Below, piece by piece: positions 16,205-25,800 of a stretch of 64,000 nt of DNA. Both the position numbers and the translations under genes were made by a program. Under the pieces are notes generated by a model. The model ran no database searches. It saw only the letters and a list, made by a program, of their open reading frames with translations, and had not been told where the DNA came from. The stretch is from JASLQO01 sp002327525 (GTDB lineage Bacteria; Pseudomonadota; Gammaproteobacteria; Pseudomonadales; Azotimanducaceae): assembly GCA_030744435.1 (NCBI GenBank), contig JASLQO010000032.1, positions 248,001 through 312,000 of the forward strand, written 5' to 3'. How positions within the stretch are numbered: position 1 is the stretch's first letter; each line of letters begins with the position of its first letter.

Positions 16205-17116
16205 TTAGGTCTCGTTGACCACACCGTGCGGTACGTGGCCCGTCGCCACATGGGTAGAGGCACGCTCGCAGTGCTGGGCCTGGTCATCGAAAAAGACATC
16301 CGCCTCGAATGCGCGAAGAAACTCGGTCTTCTCCATGCCACCGAGAAACAGGCATTCATCCAGGCGAATGTCCCAGGCCCTAAGCGTACGGATCACCCGC
16401 TCGTGGGCGGGCGCGCTGCGTGCCGTCACCAGCGCGGTACGTATCGGACAGGCACCCAGCTCGAATTCCTGCTGCAGATCGTGCAGCGATTGCAGAAACG
16501 ATTTGAAGGGACCCCCGTCCAGCGGTTCGTCTGCCGAGGCTGCTTCGCTCTCGGCGAATACATCCAGGCCCTCCCGTTGATAAACACGCTCGGCCTCGTC
16601 CGAAAAGATGACCGAGTCTCCGTCAAACGCGAGGCGCAACTCACGGGATACGCTCACGCCCCGGGAGCTGGCTCCGATCAGTGTGGCCGCGGCGATGCCA
16701 TGATCGAGAGCATGACGCACATCCTCGGCGTCCGTTGACAGAAACAGGTCACAGCCAAAGCTCGTGATATAACGGTAGGGTGACGCCCCGCCACAGAAGG
16801 CGGCGCGAGTGATGTCGAGATCGTGAGCTTTGACGGCATTGAAGATACGCAGTCCGGTATCCGCCGAATTGCGCGATAGCAGGATCACCTCGACACGGCG
16901 TCTTTCGAGCACACGATTGATGTCCAGGAGCTTTTTGACGAAGTCGAACCCTTCACCGGGTTCGAGCCCGCTGTCCTCATTCTCGATCTGGAACTTCCGG
17001 TAGGCATCGAGACCCTGTTGTTCGTATATCTCGTTACTGTGATCCAGATCAAACAGCGCGCGCGAAGATATCGCGACGGTCAGAGGGTGGCTGTCGGTCT
17101 CCGGAATAGCGGCCAC
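16205..17116 (-). CDS. 5'-nucleotidase of the NT5C1-like (PF06189-type) family
   Basis: A 303-residue cytosolic protein. L-T-V-A-I-S-S-R-A-L-F-D-L-D near residue 12, G-F-D-F-V-K-K-L-L-D-I-N, S-R-N-S-A-D-T-G-L-R-I-F-N and F-C-G-G-A-S-P-Y-R-Y match the bacterial 5'-nucleotidase family related to vertebrate cytosolic 5'-nucleotidase I. The late F-L-G-G-M-E-K-T-E-F-L-R-A-F and V-F-F-D-D-Q segments carry acidic HAD-type residues. Likely reaction: hydrolysis of nucleoside 5'-monophosphates. The gene starts one base after the end of the small YdcH-like gene, suggesting an operon. Confidence 0.8.
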   Translation of the reverse strand: MAAIPETDSHPLTVAISSRALFDLDHSNEIYEQQGLDAYRKFQIENEDSGLEPGEGFDFVKKLLDINRVLERRRVEVILLSRNSADTGLRIFNAVKAHDLDITRAAFCGGASPYRYITSFGCDLFLSTDAEDVRHALDHGIAAATLIGASSRGVSVSRELRLAFDGDSVIFSDEAERVYQREGLDVFAESEAASADEPLDGGPFKSFLQSLHDLQQEFELGACPIRTALVTARSAPAHERVIRTLRAWDIRLDECLFLGGMEKTEFLRAFEADVFFDDQAQHCERASTHVATGHVPHGVVNET

Positions 17117-17117
17117 G

Positions 17118-17318
17118 TCAGGCGTCCATGTCCGGAATCAGCTGGCTTTCGAGCCGGGCGATCGTGTCTTTGAGTTTCAGTTTGCGCTTCTTCAGTCTTT
17201 GAATGCGCATCGTATCGTGATGATGAGTTTCCACCAGGTGGTGGATGACTTCATCGAGGTCACGGTGTTCCGTGCGCAGCTCTTCGAGCCACTTGCTAAC
17301 CTCGGCTGGTTCCATCAC
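17118..17318 (-). CDS. YdcH/DUF465-family small coiled-coil protein
   Basis: A 66-residue, highly charged helical protein. L-R-T-E-H-R-D-L-D-E-V-I near the N-terminus and R-I-Q-R-L-K-K-R-K-L-K-L-K-D-T-I-A-R-L-E near the C-terminus are the hallmark of DUF465 (YdcH, PF04325) proteins. The function is unknown. A start at the second Met codon is equally possible. It lies directly upstream of the 5'-nucleotidase gene on the same strand. Confidence 0.8.
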   Translation of the reverse strand: MMEPAEVSKWLEELRTEHRDLDEVIHHLVETHHHDTMRIQRLKKRKLKLKDTIARLESQLIPDMDA

Positions 17319-17405
17319 TGCTTCAGAGCCGCCATATTGGTGGCATCATAGTCACTTCGCCCCAGGCGCGCCACGCCATCGCAAAGATGTCGAAATGAGG
17401 CCGAC

Positions 17406-17867
17406 ATGCTGCTTCTGCTTCTGATTCTCACACTCGCCACCGCCGGCGCCTACCTTCTGCTCTGGCGCACGTTGTGGTTCCAGCACTCAGCATCCAATGC
17501 AGGCGGGTTCCGGGCGGCACTCATCGCGACCCTCGTCGGCCTCTGCGCGCTGGTGCTCAGCGGCCGCATGCCCTGGTCGATTGCGCTGCTGATCGGCATC
17601 CTCCCGTTTCTGCGCCCTTTCGCACAGCGCTTTTCAGCCAACACGCAAAGCGACGGCGAGCGCGCTCGTCCATCGGCAAGCACCGGGATGTCCGTACCCG
17701 AGGCATTGGCGCTGCTCGGTCTCGACGAGCATGCGGGCGAACGCGCCGTGATCGATGCCCACCGCCGCCTGATGCACAAACTGCACCCCGATCGCGGAGG
17801 CACCACCTACCTCGCGCAACAGTTGAACGAGGCAAAACACGTTCTGTTGAAAGCTTTCAGAACCTGA
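17406..17867 (+). CDS. Membrane-anchored J-domain protein
   Basis: A 153-residue protein with hydrophobic helices at about 1-20 and 37-70, a polar linker, and a C-terminal J-domain-like region (about 95-153) with the essential H-P-D in L-M-H-K-L-H-P-D-R-G-G. The layout (membrane segments first, short J-domain last) recalls mitochondrial Pam18/Tim14 and the TerB-less DjlA relatives of bacteria. It would recruit DnaK to the inner membrane; the client is unknown. It is divergent from the YdcH/5'-nucleotidase pair. Confidence 0.8.
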   Translation: MLLLLLILTLATAGAYLLLWRTLWFQHSASNAGGFRAALIATLVGLCALVLSGRMPWSIALLIGILPFLRPFAQRFSANTQSDGERARPSASTGMSVPEALALLGLDEHAGERAVIDAHRRLMHKLHPDRGGTTYLAQQLNEAKHVLLKAFRT

Positions 17868-18067
17868 CGCAGGTTACGATTTTCCGTTGCCGGCAACGCT
17901 GGTATCGGCCAATGATCCAGATGGTCTGTTCAGAAGTACTGGCGAGATGCCGTCGTTTGGAGAGACTCCCTGCCGATGATCTCGATGTTTGCGTGCGGGC
18001 GTACGCCTAGCGACGCGAAGCCACCGTCCCGGCACTCGACTTCAACCGCTTTAAAATAGCCCTGTTA

Positions 18068-18283
18068 ATGCCGCGCGCCCTGCCCAAGGAGAGCCAGCTA
18101 CGGCCAGACCTGAGCCTCGGAAAACGTCAGCTTAAAGACATCATCGGCGTGGTGCACAACTGTGTGGCTCGTGAGCACGGGTTTCGTTGCGGTATCCAGT
18201 TCCGAACCGATTCCTCTAATCAGCTGGATCCGGTAGGGATCGAATCGGAACTGTTGGCGCTTGAGATCGCGCTACAGGATTGA
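18068..18283 (+). CDS. Short orphan ORF of unknown function
   Basis: A 71-codon frame with no family I recognise. The protein is polar and soluble, begins M-P-R-A-L-P-K-E-S-Q-L and has one Cys pair (residues 32 and 41). An AT-rich TTTAAAAT lies about 12 bases upstream and could be a -10 element, but no ribosome binding site is visible. The roughly 200-base gap before it holds a perfect 14-bp palindrome CGTTGCCGGCAACG at 17885-17898 and nothing else I can name. It is convergent with the TerB-like gene. It may be spurious. Confidence 0.35.
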   Translation: MPRALPKESQLRPDLSLGKRQLKDIIGVVHNCVAREHGFRCGIQFRTDSSNQLDPVGIESELLALEIALQD

Positions 18284-18302
18284 CGCGGCTGGCGCACTCC
18301 GG

Positions 18303-18698
18303 TCAGCCGCCTATGAAGTCGCGCGCTTCCTCCTCGAGAGTCACGAGCCGCTTGACCCAGTTGTCCAGCAACAGGAATTCCGCATCTGCAACGCCAAACG
18401 CACGGCTGATTTCCTTCAGCAGGCACTCTTCCTCGATCTCGAACGCGCCGTCCGCATAGCTCAGGCGCAGTAGATTCAACAGAGCGATAATTCGGGCCTT
18501 GCGTGTGCCGAACGTCGAATCGATCCCCTCCAGTTCGAGGTACTCGCCTTCAATTGCAGGATTGAGGTCCATCTCACGGCGAAACTCATCCATCATCCCT
18601 TCTTCGTTCGGATCGAGAATGCCATCGGAGACCACGACGTTGTGGGCGAGACCATAGAGGGCCTCACGCTGTTCAGGAGTGAGTGCCGAGAGCCACAT
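18303..18698 (-). CDS. TerB-like domain protein
   Basis: A 131-residue helical, acidic protein resembling TerB/DjlA-type domains: L-A-H-N-V-V-V-S-D-G-I-L-D-P-N-E-E near residue 18 and L-S-Y-A-D-G-A-F-E-I-E-E-E-C-L-L near residue 80. These two acidic A/S-D-G-x-x-x-x-x-E-E repeats are the metal-binding type motifs of TerB-like domains. Precise role unknown. It begins 3 bases after the stop of a 40-residue membrane peptide gene and is likely co-expressed with it. Confidence 0.65.
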   Translation of the reverse strand: MWLSALTPEQREALYGLAHNVVVSDGILDPNEEGMMDEFRREMDLNPAIEGEYLELEGIDSTFGTRKARIIALLNLLRLSYADGAFEIEEECLLKEISRAFGVADAEFLLLDNWVKRLVTLEEEARDFIGG

Positions 18699-18701
18699 GC
18701 A

Positions 18702-18824
18702 TCAACCACCCAGCAGCGATGCGACGAGGCTCGCGATCATGAGGACGATACACAACCAGCCCCAGCCAACTAGACCCTTCATCACCAGAGGCTGGTCGAA
18801 GAAGTCCTCAATCAGGCACCACAT
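18702..18824 (-). CDS. 40-residue single-pass membrane peptide
   Basis: Short ORF reading M-W-C-L-I-E-D-F-F-D-Q-P-L-V-M-K at its start, followed by a strongly hydrophobic helix (about residues 17-38) ending L-L-G-G. The ATG at 18824 is preceded by AAGGAG at 8 bases, a good ribosome binding site. The stop is 3 bases before the ATG of the TerB-like gene, so the pair looks like a real bicistron. No family recognised; an inner-membrane anchor or partner for the TerB-like protein is only an inference. Confidence 0.65.
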   Translation of the reverse strand: MWCLIEDFFDQPLVMKGLVGWGWLCIVLMIASLVASLLGG

Positions 18825-18911
18825 GTTCGATTCTCCTTGTTGCTCGCGTGGATTCTAACCCGAGGCCGTCGCAAGTTGGGAACTGCAGTAGTCAATTGCC
18901 GCCGGCTTCTC

Positions 18912-20240
18912 CTACCGGACATCGAGCGAGCGCCCGACATTGTCGGCCACCAGATCGTGGTCGGTCGCGCCCGTGATGCGCACGAGCGTGATGTCACCTG
19001 GGGACAGCCCGGCGGCATCCTTGATTTCGACGATCCCGTCGATATCCAGCGCATCCGCGGCGGACCTGGCGAGCGCTCGTCGTTCATCCACCTCGTCTAC
19101 GAGCACTTCTACCACCGACCCGATCCGCTCTCGCAATCGCCGTGCGCTGATAGCGGCCTGAACCTCGAGCAGCATTTCCTGACGGTCGAGTTTCACCCGC
19201 TCTTCCACGTGTCCCTCCAGCCGGTTGGCTGCCGCGCCCGCAACGTTCGAGTATGTGAAGCAACCCACGCGATCCAGTTCAGCCTCAACGAGAAAGCTCA
19301 GCAGCATCTCGAAGTCTGCATCCGTCTCGCCCGGGAACCCGACGACGAAGGTACTGCGAATGGTGAGATCCGCACACAGGCCGCGCCACGCCTGGATACG
19401 TGCGAGAGCGGCCTCGCTAGCGGCCGGACGTCGCATGGCCCGGAGGATTCCCGGAGAGGCGTGCTGCAGAGGCATGTCGATGTACGGAAGAATTCGGCGC
19501 TCGGCCATCAGCGGAATCAAACGGTCCACGTGCGGATAAGGGTAGACGTAGTGCAACCGCACCCATGGCGCCATTTCTCCTAGCGCTTCGGCAAGCGTGA
19601 CGATGTCCGATCGAAGCTCGCGACCACGCCAGCTTCGCGCCTCATACCTCAGATCCACACCATATGCGCTGGTATCCTGCGCAATCACCAACAATTCCTG
19701 CACCCCCGTATCGACGAGGCGTTCGGCCTCCCTCAGCACAGCGTCGATGGGCCGGGAGCGCAGAGCGCCCCGCAAGCTCGGAATGATGCAGAAACTACAA
19801 CCGTGATTGCAGCCCTCGGAAATCTTGAGGTAGGCGTAGTGCGCAGGGGTGAGGCGCACCCCCTCGGGTCCCATTAGGTATTCGACATTGCCGCTCGGTT
19901 GTGCGACTCCGGTTACGGCATCAACTACTTCCGCTGTGGCCTGAGGTCCGGTCACGGCGGTCAGTCGCGGGTAGCGCCTGCTCAGTTCTTCGGCCTGGCT
20001 TCCGAGACACCCGGTCACGATCACATGCTCATGCACCGCCAGCGCGTCCTCGATGGCATCGTATGACTCATCGCGCGCGGCATCGATGAAGCCACAGGTA
20101 TTGATGACCACCACATCGGTGTCGTTCACACCCGCGCTCTGGGCTATCTCGAAGCCGTTGCGCGCCAGATTCGTGACGATGTCCTGGGAATCGACCAGCG
20201 CCTTGGGGCAACCGAGGCTGACGAGGCTCACCCTGGTCAT
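18912..20240 (-). CDS. rimO: Ribosomal protein uS12 methylthiotransferase RimO
   Basis: A 442-residue radical-SAM methylthiotransferase that modifies Asp88 (E. coli numbering) of ribosomal protein S12. The N-terminal domain supplies cluster cysteines in V-S-L-G-C-P-K, I-N-T-C-G-F-I and V-T-G-C-L-G. The radical-SAM motif is C-N-H-G-C-S-F-C-I-I-P near residue 148. A TRAM-like domain forms the C-terminus. V-S-L-G-C-P-K-A-L-V-D-S and the I-P-S-L-R-G stretch favour RimO over MiaB. Confidence 0.95.
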   Translation of the reverse strand: MTRVSLVSLGCPKALVDSQDIVTNLARNGFEIAQSAGVNDTDVVVINTCGFIDAARDESYDAIEDALAVHEHVIVTGCLGSQAEELSRRYPRLTAVTGPQATAEVVDAVTGVAQPSGNVEYLMGPEGVRLTPAHYAYLKISEGCNHGCSFCIIPSLRGALRSRPIDAVLREAERLVDTGVQELLVIAQDTSAYGVDLRYEARSWRGRELRSDIVTLAEALGEMAPWVRLHYVYPYPHVDRLIPLMAERRILPYIDMPLQHASPGILRAMRRPAASEAALARIQAWRGLCADLTIRSTFVVGFPGETDADFEMLLSFLVEAELDRVGCFTYSNVAGAAANRLEGHVEERVKLDRQEMLLEVQAAISARRLRERIGSVVEVLVDEVDERRALARSAADALDIDGIVEIKDAAGLSPGDITLVRITGATDHDLVADNVGRSLDVR

Positions 20241-20323
20241 GGTGGAAGATGTCTCCGATTCGGGAAGCGGCGCATTCTATGCTTTTTACACGCAACTTAC
20301 CCTGACCGGATATTCATGAGCCG

Positions 20324-22816
20324 GTGACTTACAATGTCCCGGTGTCGTTCGTAATCCTCAACCGCGCCCACATCCGATCGCTAGAGGAAGCACGGATCGT
20401 CACGCCCAACGAACGGCTCGCGAGGGAGGCTCTCCACGCCTACAACGAATATCAGCGTCTGCGGTCCGTCACCGCGTGGCCGCGCCCGAACATAGGCAGC
20501 CTCGATCACTACCTGCGCGAGCTGCATACCCAGGCCAGCGCCGCCAATCCCGGGGAGCCCCAGCTGCTGAGCACAGACCAGGAACTCACCCTGTGGCTGG
20601 AAACGGCGGATGACGATCATACCGCCCTCGCGGGACTCGCCGTGGATGCCTGGAGAACCCTGCACGACTACGAGATCGATCCGGCTCACGAAGGTCTGGC
20701 GCGCACAGCCAACGGCCGGCTATGTCAGCGCTGGATGTCCCGTTTCCGCGACGCACTTGCGGCGCGGGGAGCAATTACTCAGGCACAACTCAGTGCGTGG
20801 GCTGAACATGCGCTACACAATACCAATCTGAATGTGGGCAGCTGGGTCAGTCTCTGGTCCTTCGATCGGCTCACACCCGCGCTCAGCAGCCTCATTGCAA
20901 GGCTCGACACGCTCGGGTGCGATGTGACGCGACTCGATAGCAGCCGCCGAACACCTCGTGCAAGCTACCGCCTGGGCTTCCCGGGTACTCACGACGAGAT
21001 TTCGTCCGCCGCCCTCTGGTCACGGCGTCTGCTCGAACGCTCACCGGAGGCATGCGTGGGTGTCGTGTTTCCCTATCTGACCCAGCGACGCACAGCCATC
21101 GAGAGTGCTTTTTGCAACGTCTTCCGTGATGCACCACACGCCTACGATGTGTCGGGGGGAGCACCGTTGCACAGCCAGCCAGTGTGGCGCTGCGCCGAAG
21201 CGCTCCTGCAATTCTGCTGGGATCACATCGATCATGCTGATCTGGTGCATCTGACAAGCTCACCCTATCTGGCCCTGGTGCCTGAACTTCCCGAGGGCGT
21301 ACCCCCCACCCAATACGCGTTGGCCGACGAGGGTCCGGCAAGCCCGCTGCGCAACCGATTAAACCCCCTGGTGCAGCATGCGGAGGCCACATTGCCGGAG
21401 TGGTTCAGGCGATTCCGGATCTTGCTCCGCGCTGCCGGCTGGAACGGCCGCGGCGCTGGCAGCATTCAATATCAGGCTCACCAGCGCCTACTCACCTGCC
21501 TGGCCTCGCCCGCCCCTGCTGCACGAGCTTCGCGAGTACTCGGTTTCACAGCGGCGCTGACCCGGCTGCGCACGCTGATGGCATCCACACCCTTCGCACC
21601 GCACCGCGCCCATGCTCCCGTTCTCGCACTGGGTTATCTCGAAACCACCGGATTGCACTTCACTCATCTGTGGGTGGCCGGCCTCACCGACACCGCATGG
21701 CCTCGCGCACCGTCGCCCAATCCCTTGCTTCCTCTCCTGTTGCAGCGAGAGCACGGCGTACCCCGTGTCGACCACGACACGGAAGCTGAGTTCGCAGCGC
21801 GGCATTTCCAGCACTGGCGCGAATCGGCCTCGACCCTCGTGTTCAGCCACGCCCGTGACGACGGCGAAGACCAGCATCGCGCGAGTGCGTTCATCGGCGA
21901 CATCGAGACGACGCAGGCGACACGCATCATTCGTGACTATCTCCCTAAGGGTCGCGCGTGGCACGGCTTGCAACCGGTGCAGCTGGATTCCATCACCGAT
22001 ACTCACGGTACGCCCCGCGATCCTGCCGAAGTACGCGGCGGCACCACGTTGCTCCGCAATCAGGGTCTGTGTCCATTTCGCGCGTGGGCCGTGCACACAC
22101 TCGGCCTCGAGAGCCCTGAGGCACCGATGGACTATCCCGATGCACGCATGCGGGGCACCCTGGTGCATACAGCGCTCGACGCACTCTATTCCCCATGGGT
22201 GCCAGAGCGCCCTCCGACATCGGATGTTCCACGAGCCGTGGACGAGGCGCTCTCCATTCATGCCGCCGATCTGCCGGAAGAGTTTCTCACAGCCGAGAGG
22301 ATGCGTATCACCGAGGTACTGCAGATGTGGCTCGAGTACGAACACAGCCGCGAGCCATTCCAACTCGAGGAACCAGAGACCAGGTCGCTACTCACCCTCG
22401 GTGAGGTAACGCTACGAATGCGCATAGACCGCATCGATCGCATCGAGGACGGCCGTTTCGTCATAGACTACAAGACAGGCAGCACACAGCTGCCGGGGCG
22501 TGACGAGAAACGACTGATAGAGCCGCAACTACCCATGTACGCGCTGGCGACCGAGGGTAGCGTAGGAGCCGCTTTCGCTCAGGTATCGCATCAGAAACCA
22601 CGGCTGCGCGGAATTGCATTTTCCGACCAGATCATCTCCCGGGACATCCAGCGACTCGATCAAGCCGAATGGACCCAGGCACTGGACAGGTGGCGGGGAC
22701 AGCTATTAGCACTCATGCAGGAACACCTCGACGCGTACGCAGTGGTCGAACCCGTCAACGACGACGCTTGCCGCTACTGTCATCTGAGAGCATTTTGCAG
22801 GATGAGGCATTCATGA
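20324..22816 (+). CDS. AddB-like PD-(D/E)XK nuclease, probable DNA repair subunit
   Basis: An 830-residue protein of the 'probable DNA repair protein' group that pairs with a RecB/AddA-like helicase. No intact Walker A is seen, as in AddB. The C-terminal nuclease core is F-V-I-D-Y-K-T-G-S near residue 712. Four cysteines fit an AddB-type [4Fe-4S] cluster: one in G-L-C-P-F-R-A-W-A (about 585) and the C-R-Y-C-H-L-R-A-F-C group at 816-825. The annotated start is GTG at 20324; an in-frame GTG at 20342 is also possible. It overlaps the downstream helicase gene by 4 bases. Expected role: double-strand break end processing with its partner. Confidence 0.85.
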   Translation: MTYNVPVSFVILNRAHIRSLEEARIVTPNERLAREALHAYNEYQRLRSVTAWPRPNIGSLDHYLRELHTQASAANPGEPQLLSTDQELTLWLETADDDHTALAGLAVDAWRTLHDYEIDPAHEGLARTANGRLCQRWMSRFRDALAARGAITQAQLSAWAEHALHNTNLNVGSWVSLWSFDRLTPALSSLIARLDTLGCDVTRLDSSRRTPRASYRLGFPGTHDEISSAALWSRRLLERSPEACVGVVFPYLTQRRTAIESAFCNVFRDAPHAYDVSGGAPLHSQPVWRCAEALLQFCWDHIDHADLVHLTSSPYLALVPELPEGVPPTQYALADEGPASPLRNRLNPLVQHAEATLPEWFRRFRILLRAAGWNGRGAGSIQYQAHQRLLTCLASPAPAARASRVLGFTAALTRLRTLMASTPFAPHRAHAPVLALGYLETTGLHFTHLWVAGLTDTAWPRAPSPNPLLPLLLQREHGVPRVDHDTEAEFAARHFQHWRESASTLVFSHARDDGEDQHRASAFIGDIETTQATRIIRDYLPKGRAWHGLQPVQLDSITDTHGTPRDPAEVRGGTTLLRNQGLCPFRAWAVHTLGLESPEAPMDYPDARMRGTLVHTALDALYSPWVPERPPTSDVPRAVDEALSIHAADLPEEFLTAERMRITEVLQMWLEYEHSREPFQLEEPETRSLLTLGEVTLRMRIDRIDRIEDGRFVIDYKTGSTQLPGRDEKRLIEPQLPMYALATEGSVGAAFAQVSHQKPRLRGIAFSDQIISRDIQRLDQAEWTQALDRWRGQLLALMQEHLDAYAVVEPVNDDACRYCHLRAFCRMRHS

Positions 22817-25800
22817 CGATCGCGGATGCCCGGGAACGCGATGCTGCCATCGACCCCACACGTTCCCTCATCGTGCAGGCACCCGCAGGTAGCGGCAAGA
22901 CCACGCTGCTCGTCTCACGCTATCTGAAACTGCTGGGTGCGGCGTTGCGGCCGGAGCAACTACTCGCAATCACCTTTACGCGTAAGGCAGCACTAGAGAT
23001 GCGCTCACGTGTGATCGATGCGCTCACCGAGGCGACCACGCCACTGGCTCGCGAGGTGCTGGCGCGCGATGCCGAACTGGGCTGGGACATCCTCCGCGCA
23101 CCCAACCGGCTTCGCATACAGACCATCGATGCTTTCGCCATGTCGCTGGTTCGCCAGCTGCCCATCACATCGGGATTCAACCGCGATCTCACTATCGTCG
23201 AGAATGCCCACCCGCTCTACAGACGCGCCGCTGAACGTCTGTTCCGGCGTCTGTTCACAGACGACCCGCTGCGCCAATACGTCGCCCGCTTTCTCGCCCT
23301 GCACGATAACAACGTAAGCACGGCAGCACGCCTGATTGCGACCATGCTCGGAAAACGCGACCAGTGGCTCGACACGACGAGCGATGTATTGCAGATGGGA
23401 GGTGATGATGAGCGTCGCACGAGGCTCAACGGCGGCATACTTGATCTACGCTCCGGCATGCGCGCGCGCCTGCAGAGCGTGCTGGAGGGCGATCAGATGG
23501 CACGACTGAACGAGGTTGCCGAGCATGCCGCGGCCGCACTCGATATATCCGATCCGCCTATGTCGTTCATTGGCCAGCTACTCACCACAGCAAAGGGTAA
23601 GTTGCGTGCATCCGTTAGCGTTAAACAAGGTTTTCCACCACACAGTCCTTTCAAGCCGCAGGCGCGCGAACTGCTCGACGAACTGCGCAATGCCGAGCTC
23701 GACGACCTGTTTGCCGATCTCGCCCACACGCCAACGGAACTGACACACGACGAGGCTGACGATCTCGTCGCTGTATGCGCCACGTTGACTTTGGCTGCGC
23801 TCGATCTGTCCGAGACCTTCGCTGAATCCGGGCAGACCGATTTCACCGAATTGCTTCTCGCTGCGCGTCGTGTGCTGGCCACCCCAGATGGACCGACGGA
23901 ACTCGCTCTGATGCTCGACTACCGGATTCGCCACATTCTGGTAGACGAATTCCAGGACACTTCGGACGCCCAATTCCGTTTGTTCGAGCGACTCGTCGAG
24001 GGGTGGGGTGGAAGCGAGGCAACCTTCTTTGCGGTGGGCGATCCGATGCAGTCCATCTATCGTTTCCGCGGAGCCGACGTCAGCCTTTATCTGCACGCTG
24101 CAACAAAGGGCCTGGGCGCCATCGCGCTCGAAACCATCACCCTGACCAGCAATTTCCGCTCGGATCCGCAGCTGATCGACTGGTTCAACGAAACCTTCAG
24201 CCAGATAATGGGCCGTGACCAGGATGCTATAACCGGCCGCATCGTCTACGCACCATCGGTGGCGACAAGGAACGGTCTTGCCCTCGCGGGTCCGAGTCTG
24301 ACAATGCACGCCAACACCAACGCCGAGTTGGATCACCTGGTGAAGCTCATCGCAACGACGCGCGCGGCTCATCCAGACGAGTCCATCGCGATACTGGTAC
24401 GCAGTCGCAGCCATCTCGCCGCACTCCTGCCACGGCTGCGTGCGCAAGGAATCGCCTGGCAGGCGACCGATATCGATTCACTCGCCGACACACCCGTCGT
24501 CTCCGACCTGCTTCGCTGCGTGTCCGCATTGACCCAACCCGACGATCGTCTCTCCTGGTTCAGCTTGTTGCGTGCGCCGTTCGTCGGCTTGTTACTCGAG
24601 GACCTGCAGGTGTTCGCGGACGTACTTACGTTCACGCCGACAACGCTCGAGGCACGGCAACAGCGACTGTCACCGTCCGGACGGGCGCGCCTAGCACGTT
24701 TGCTGCCACCCTTACAGCAAGCGCTACGGGAAATCGACGAGTTGACGCCGCGCAGCGTCATAGAACAGTTCTGGGTTTCGATGGGTGGTGCTGATGCCTA
24801 TTCAGATCCATTGAGCAACACGCACGCCGCGCGTCTGCTCGGATTGATCGACAATCTCGGCCCTCACGGTCTGGATCCGATGCGGCTCGCCACGGGTATC
24901 GAAGAACTGTACGCAAACGACCCCGACGAGAATCCACTGCAGATCATGACCATACACAAGGCCAAGGGGCTAGAGTTTAGGCACGTCTTCCTCCCATTCC
25001 TCGATCGCACGACGCCTGGCCCTGACAAATTGCCGATGCAATGGCGCAGCCTTGGCGGCGAATTGCTCGCCGCCGTGGAAAACACGAACTCGAACACGGG
25101 ACTATATCAGTGGTTAAAGCGCGAGGAACGCGCGCGCGAGCGCGAGGAGTTGAAACGCCTGCTCTATGTCGCCTGCACGAGAGCAGAAAAGACGTTACAC
25201 CTGTCGGCCGTGAAGCCAGCACAAAACGCGCGAAACGGTTCGTTGCTCGCCCTGCTCGAATTCGCCTTCGATCACGTCGAACCGGCACAGACGGCTCCCG
25301 TCGCTGAACAGACCGACCTGCTCAGCGTCTTGCGGTCGAATCATCGCCTGCCTGAGTCCTACCGCTGGCAGGCACCGGCCGAACCGCAGCTGGCCCTGAG
25401 CCCAGAGCCCGTCAGTCCGACTCCTGACACTGCGCTCGACGCACGCGTTGAAGTCGCACTCGGAATTCTGGTCCACGAACACCTACATCAGCTGAGCATG
25501 GCTGAACTGCCTGATCATCCGGGTACCTGGTTCGACACAAGGCAGGCGGTCTGGCGCCGACGGCTCGCAGAACTCGGCGTTGACGAGAATGCAATCCAAG
25601 CAACGCTTGCCACATCGCGGCGGCAGCTGATGGCGGTACTCACCGATGAGCCGGGACGCTGGATACTGTCGGCTCGCGAGGAAGCTCACTGCGAGTATTC
25701 GATCACGGGCATCGACGGTGACGAAATGGTCGACGTCGTCCTCGATCGTACTTTTATTCATGCAGGTGAGCGCTGGATCATCGACTACAAGTCGGGGATC

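Noticed and set aside
23578..24447. 289-codon minus-strand frame inside the AddA-like helicase gene
   Set aside because: Lies entirely opposite conserved helicase motifs; no ribosome binding site or recognisable domain.
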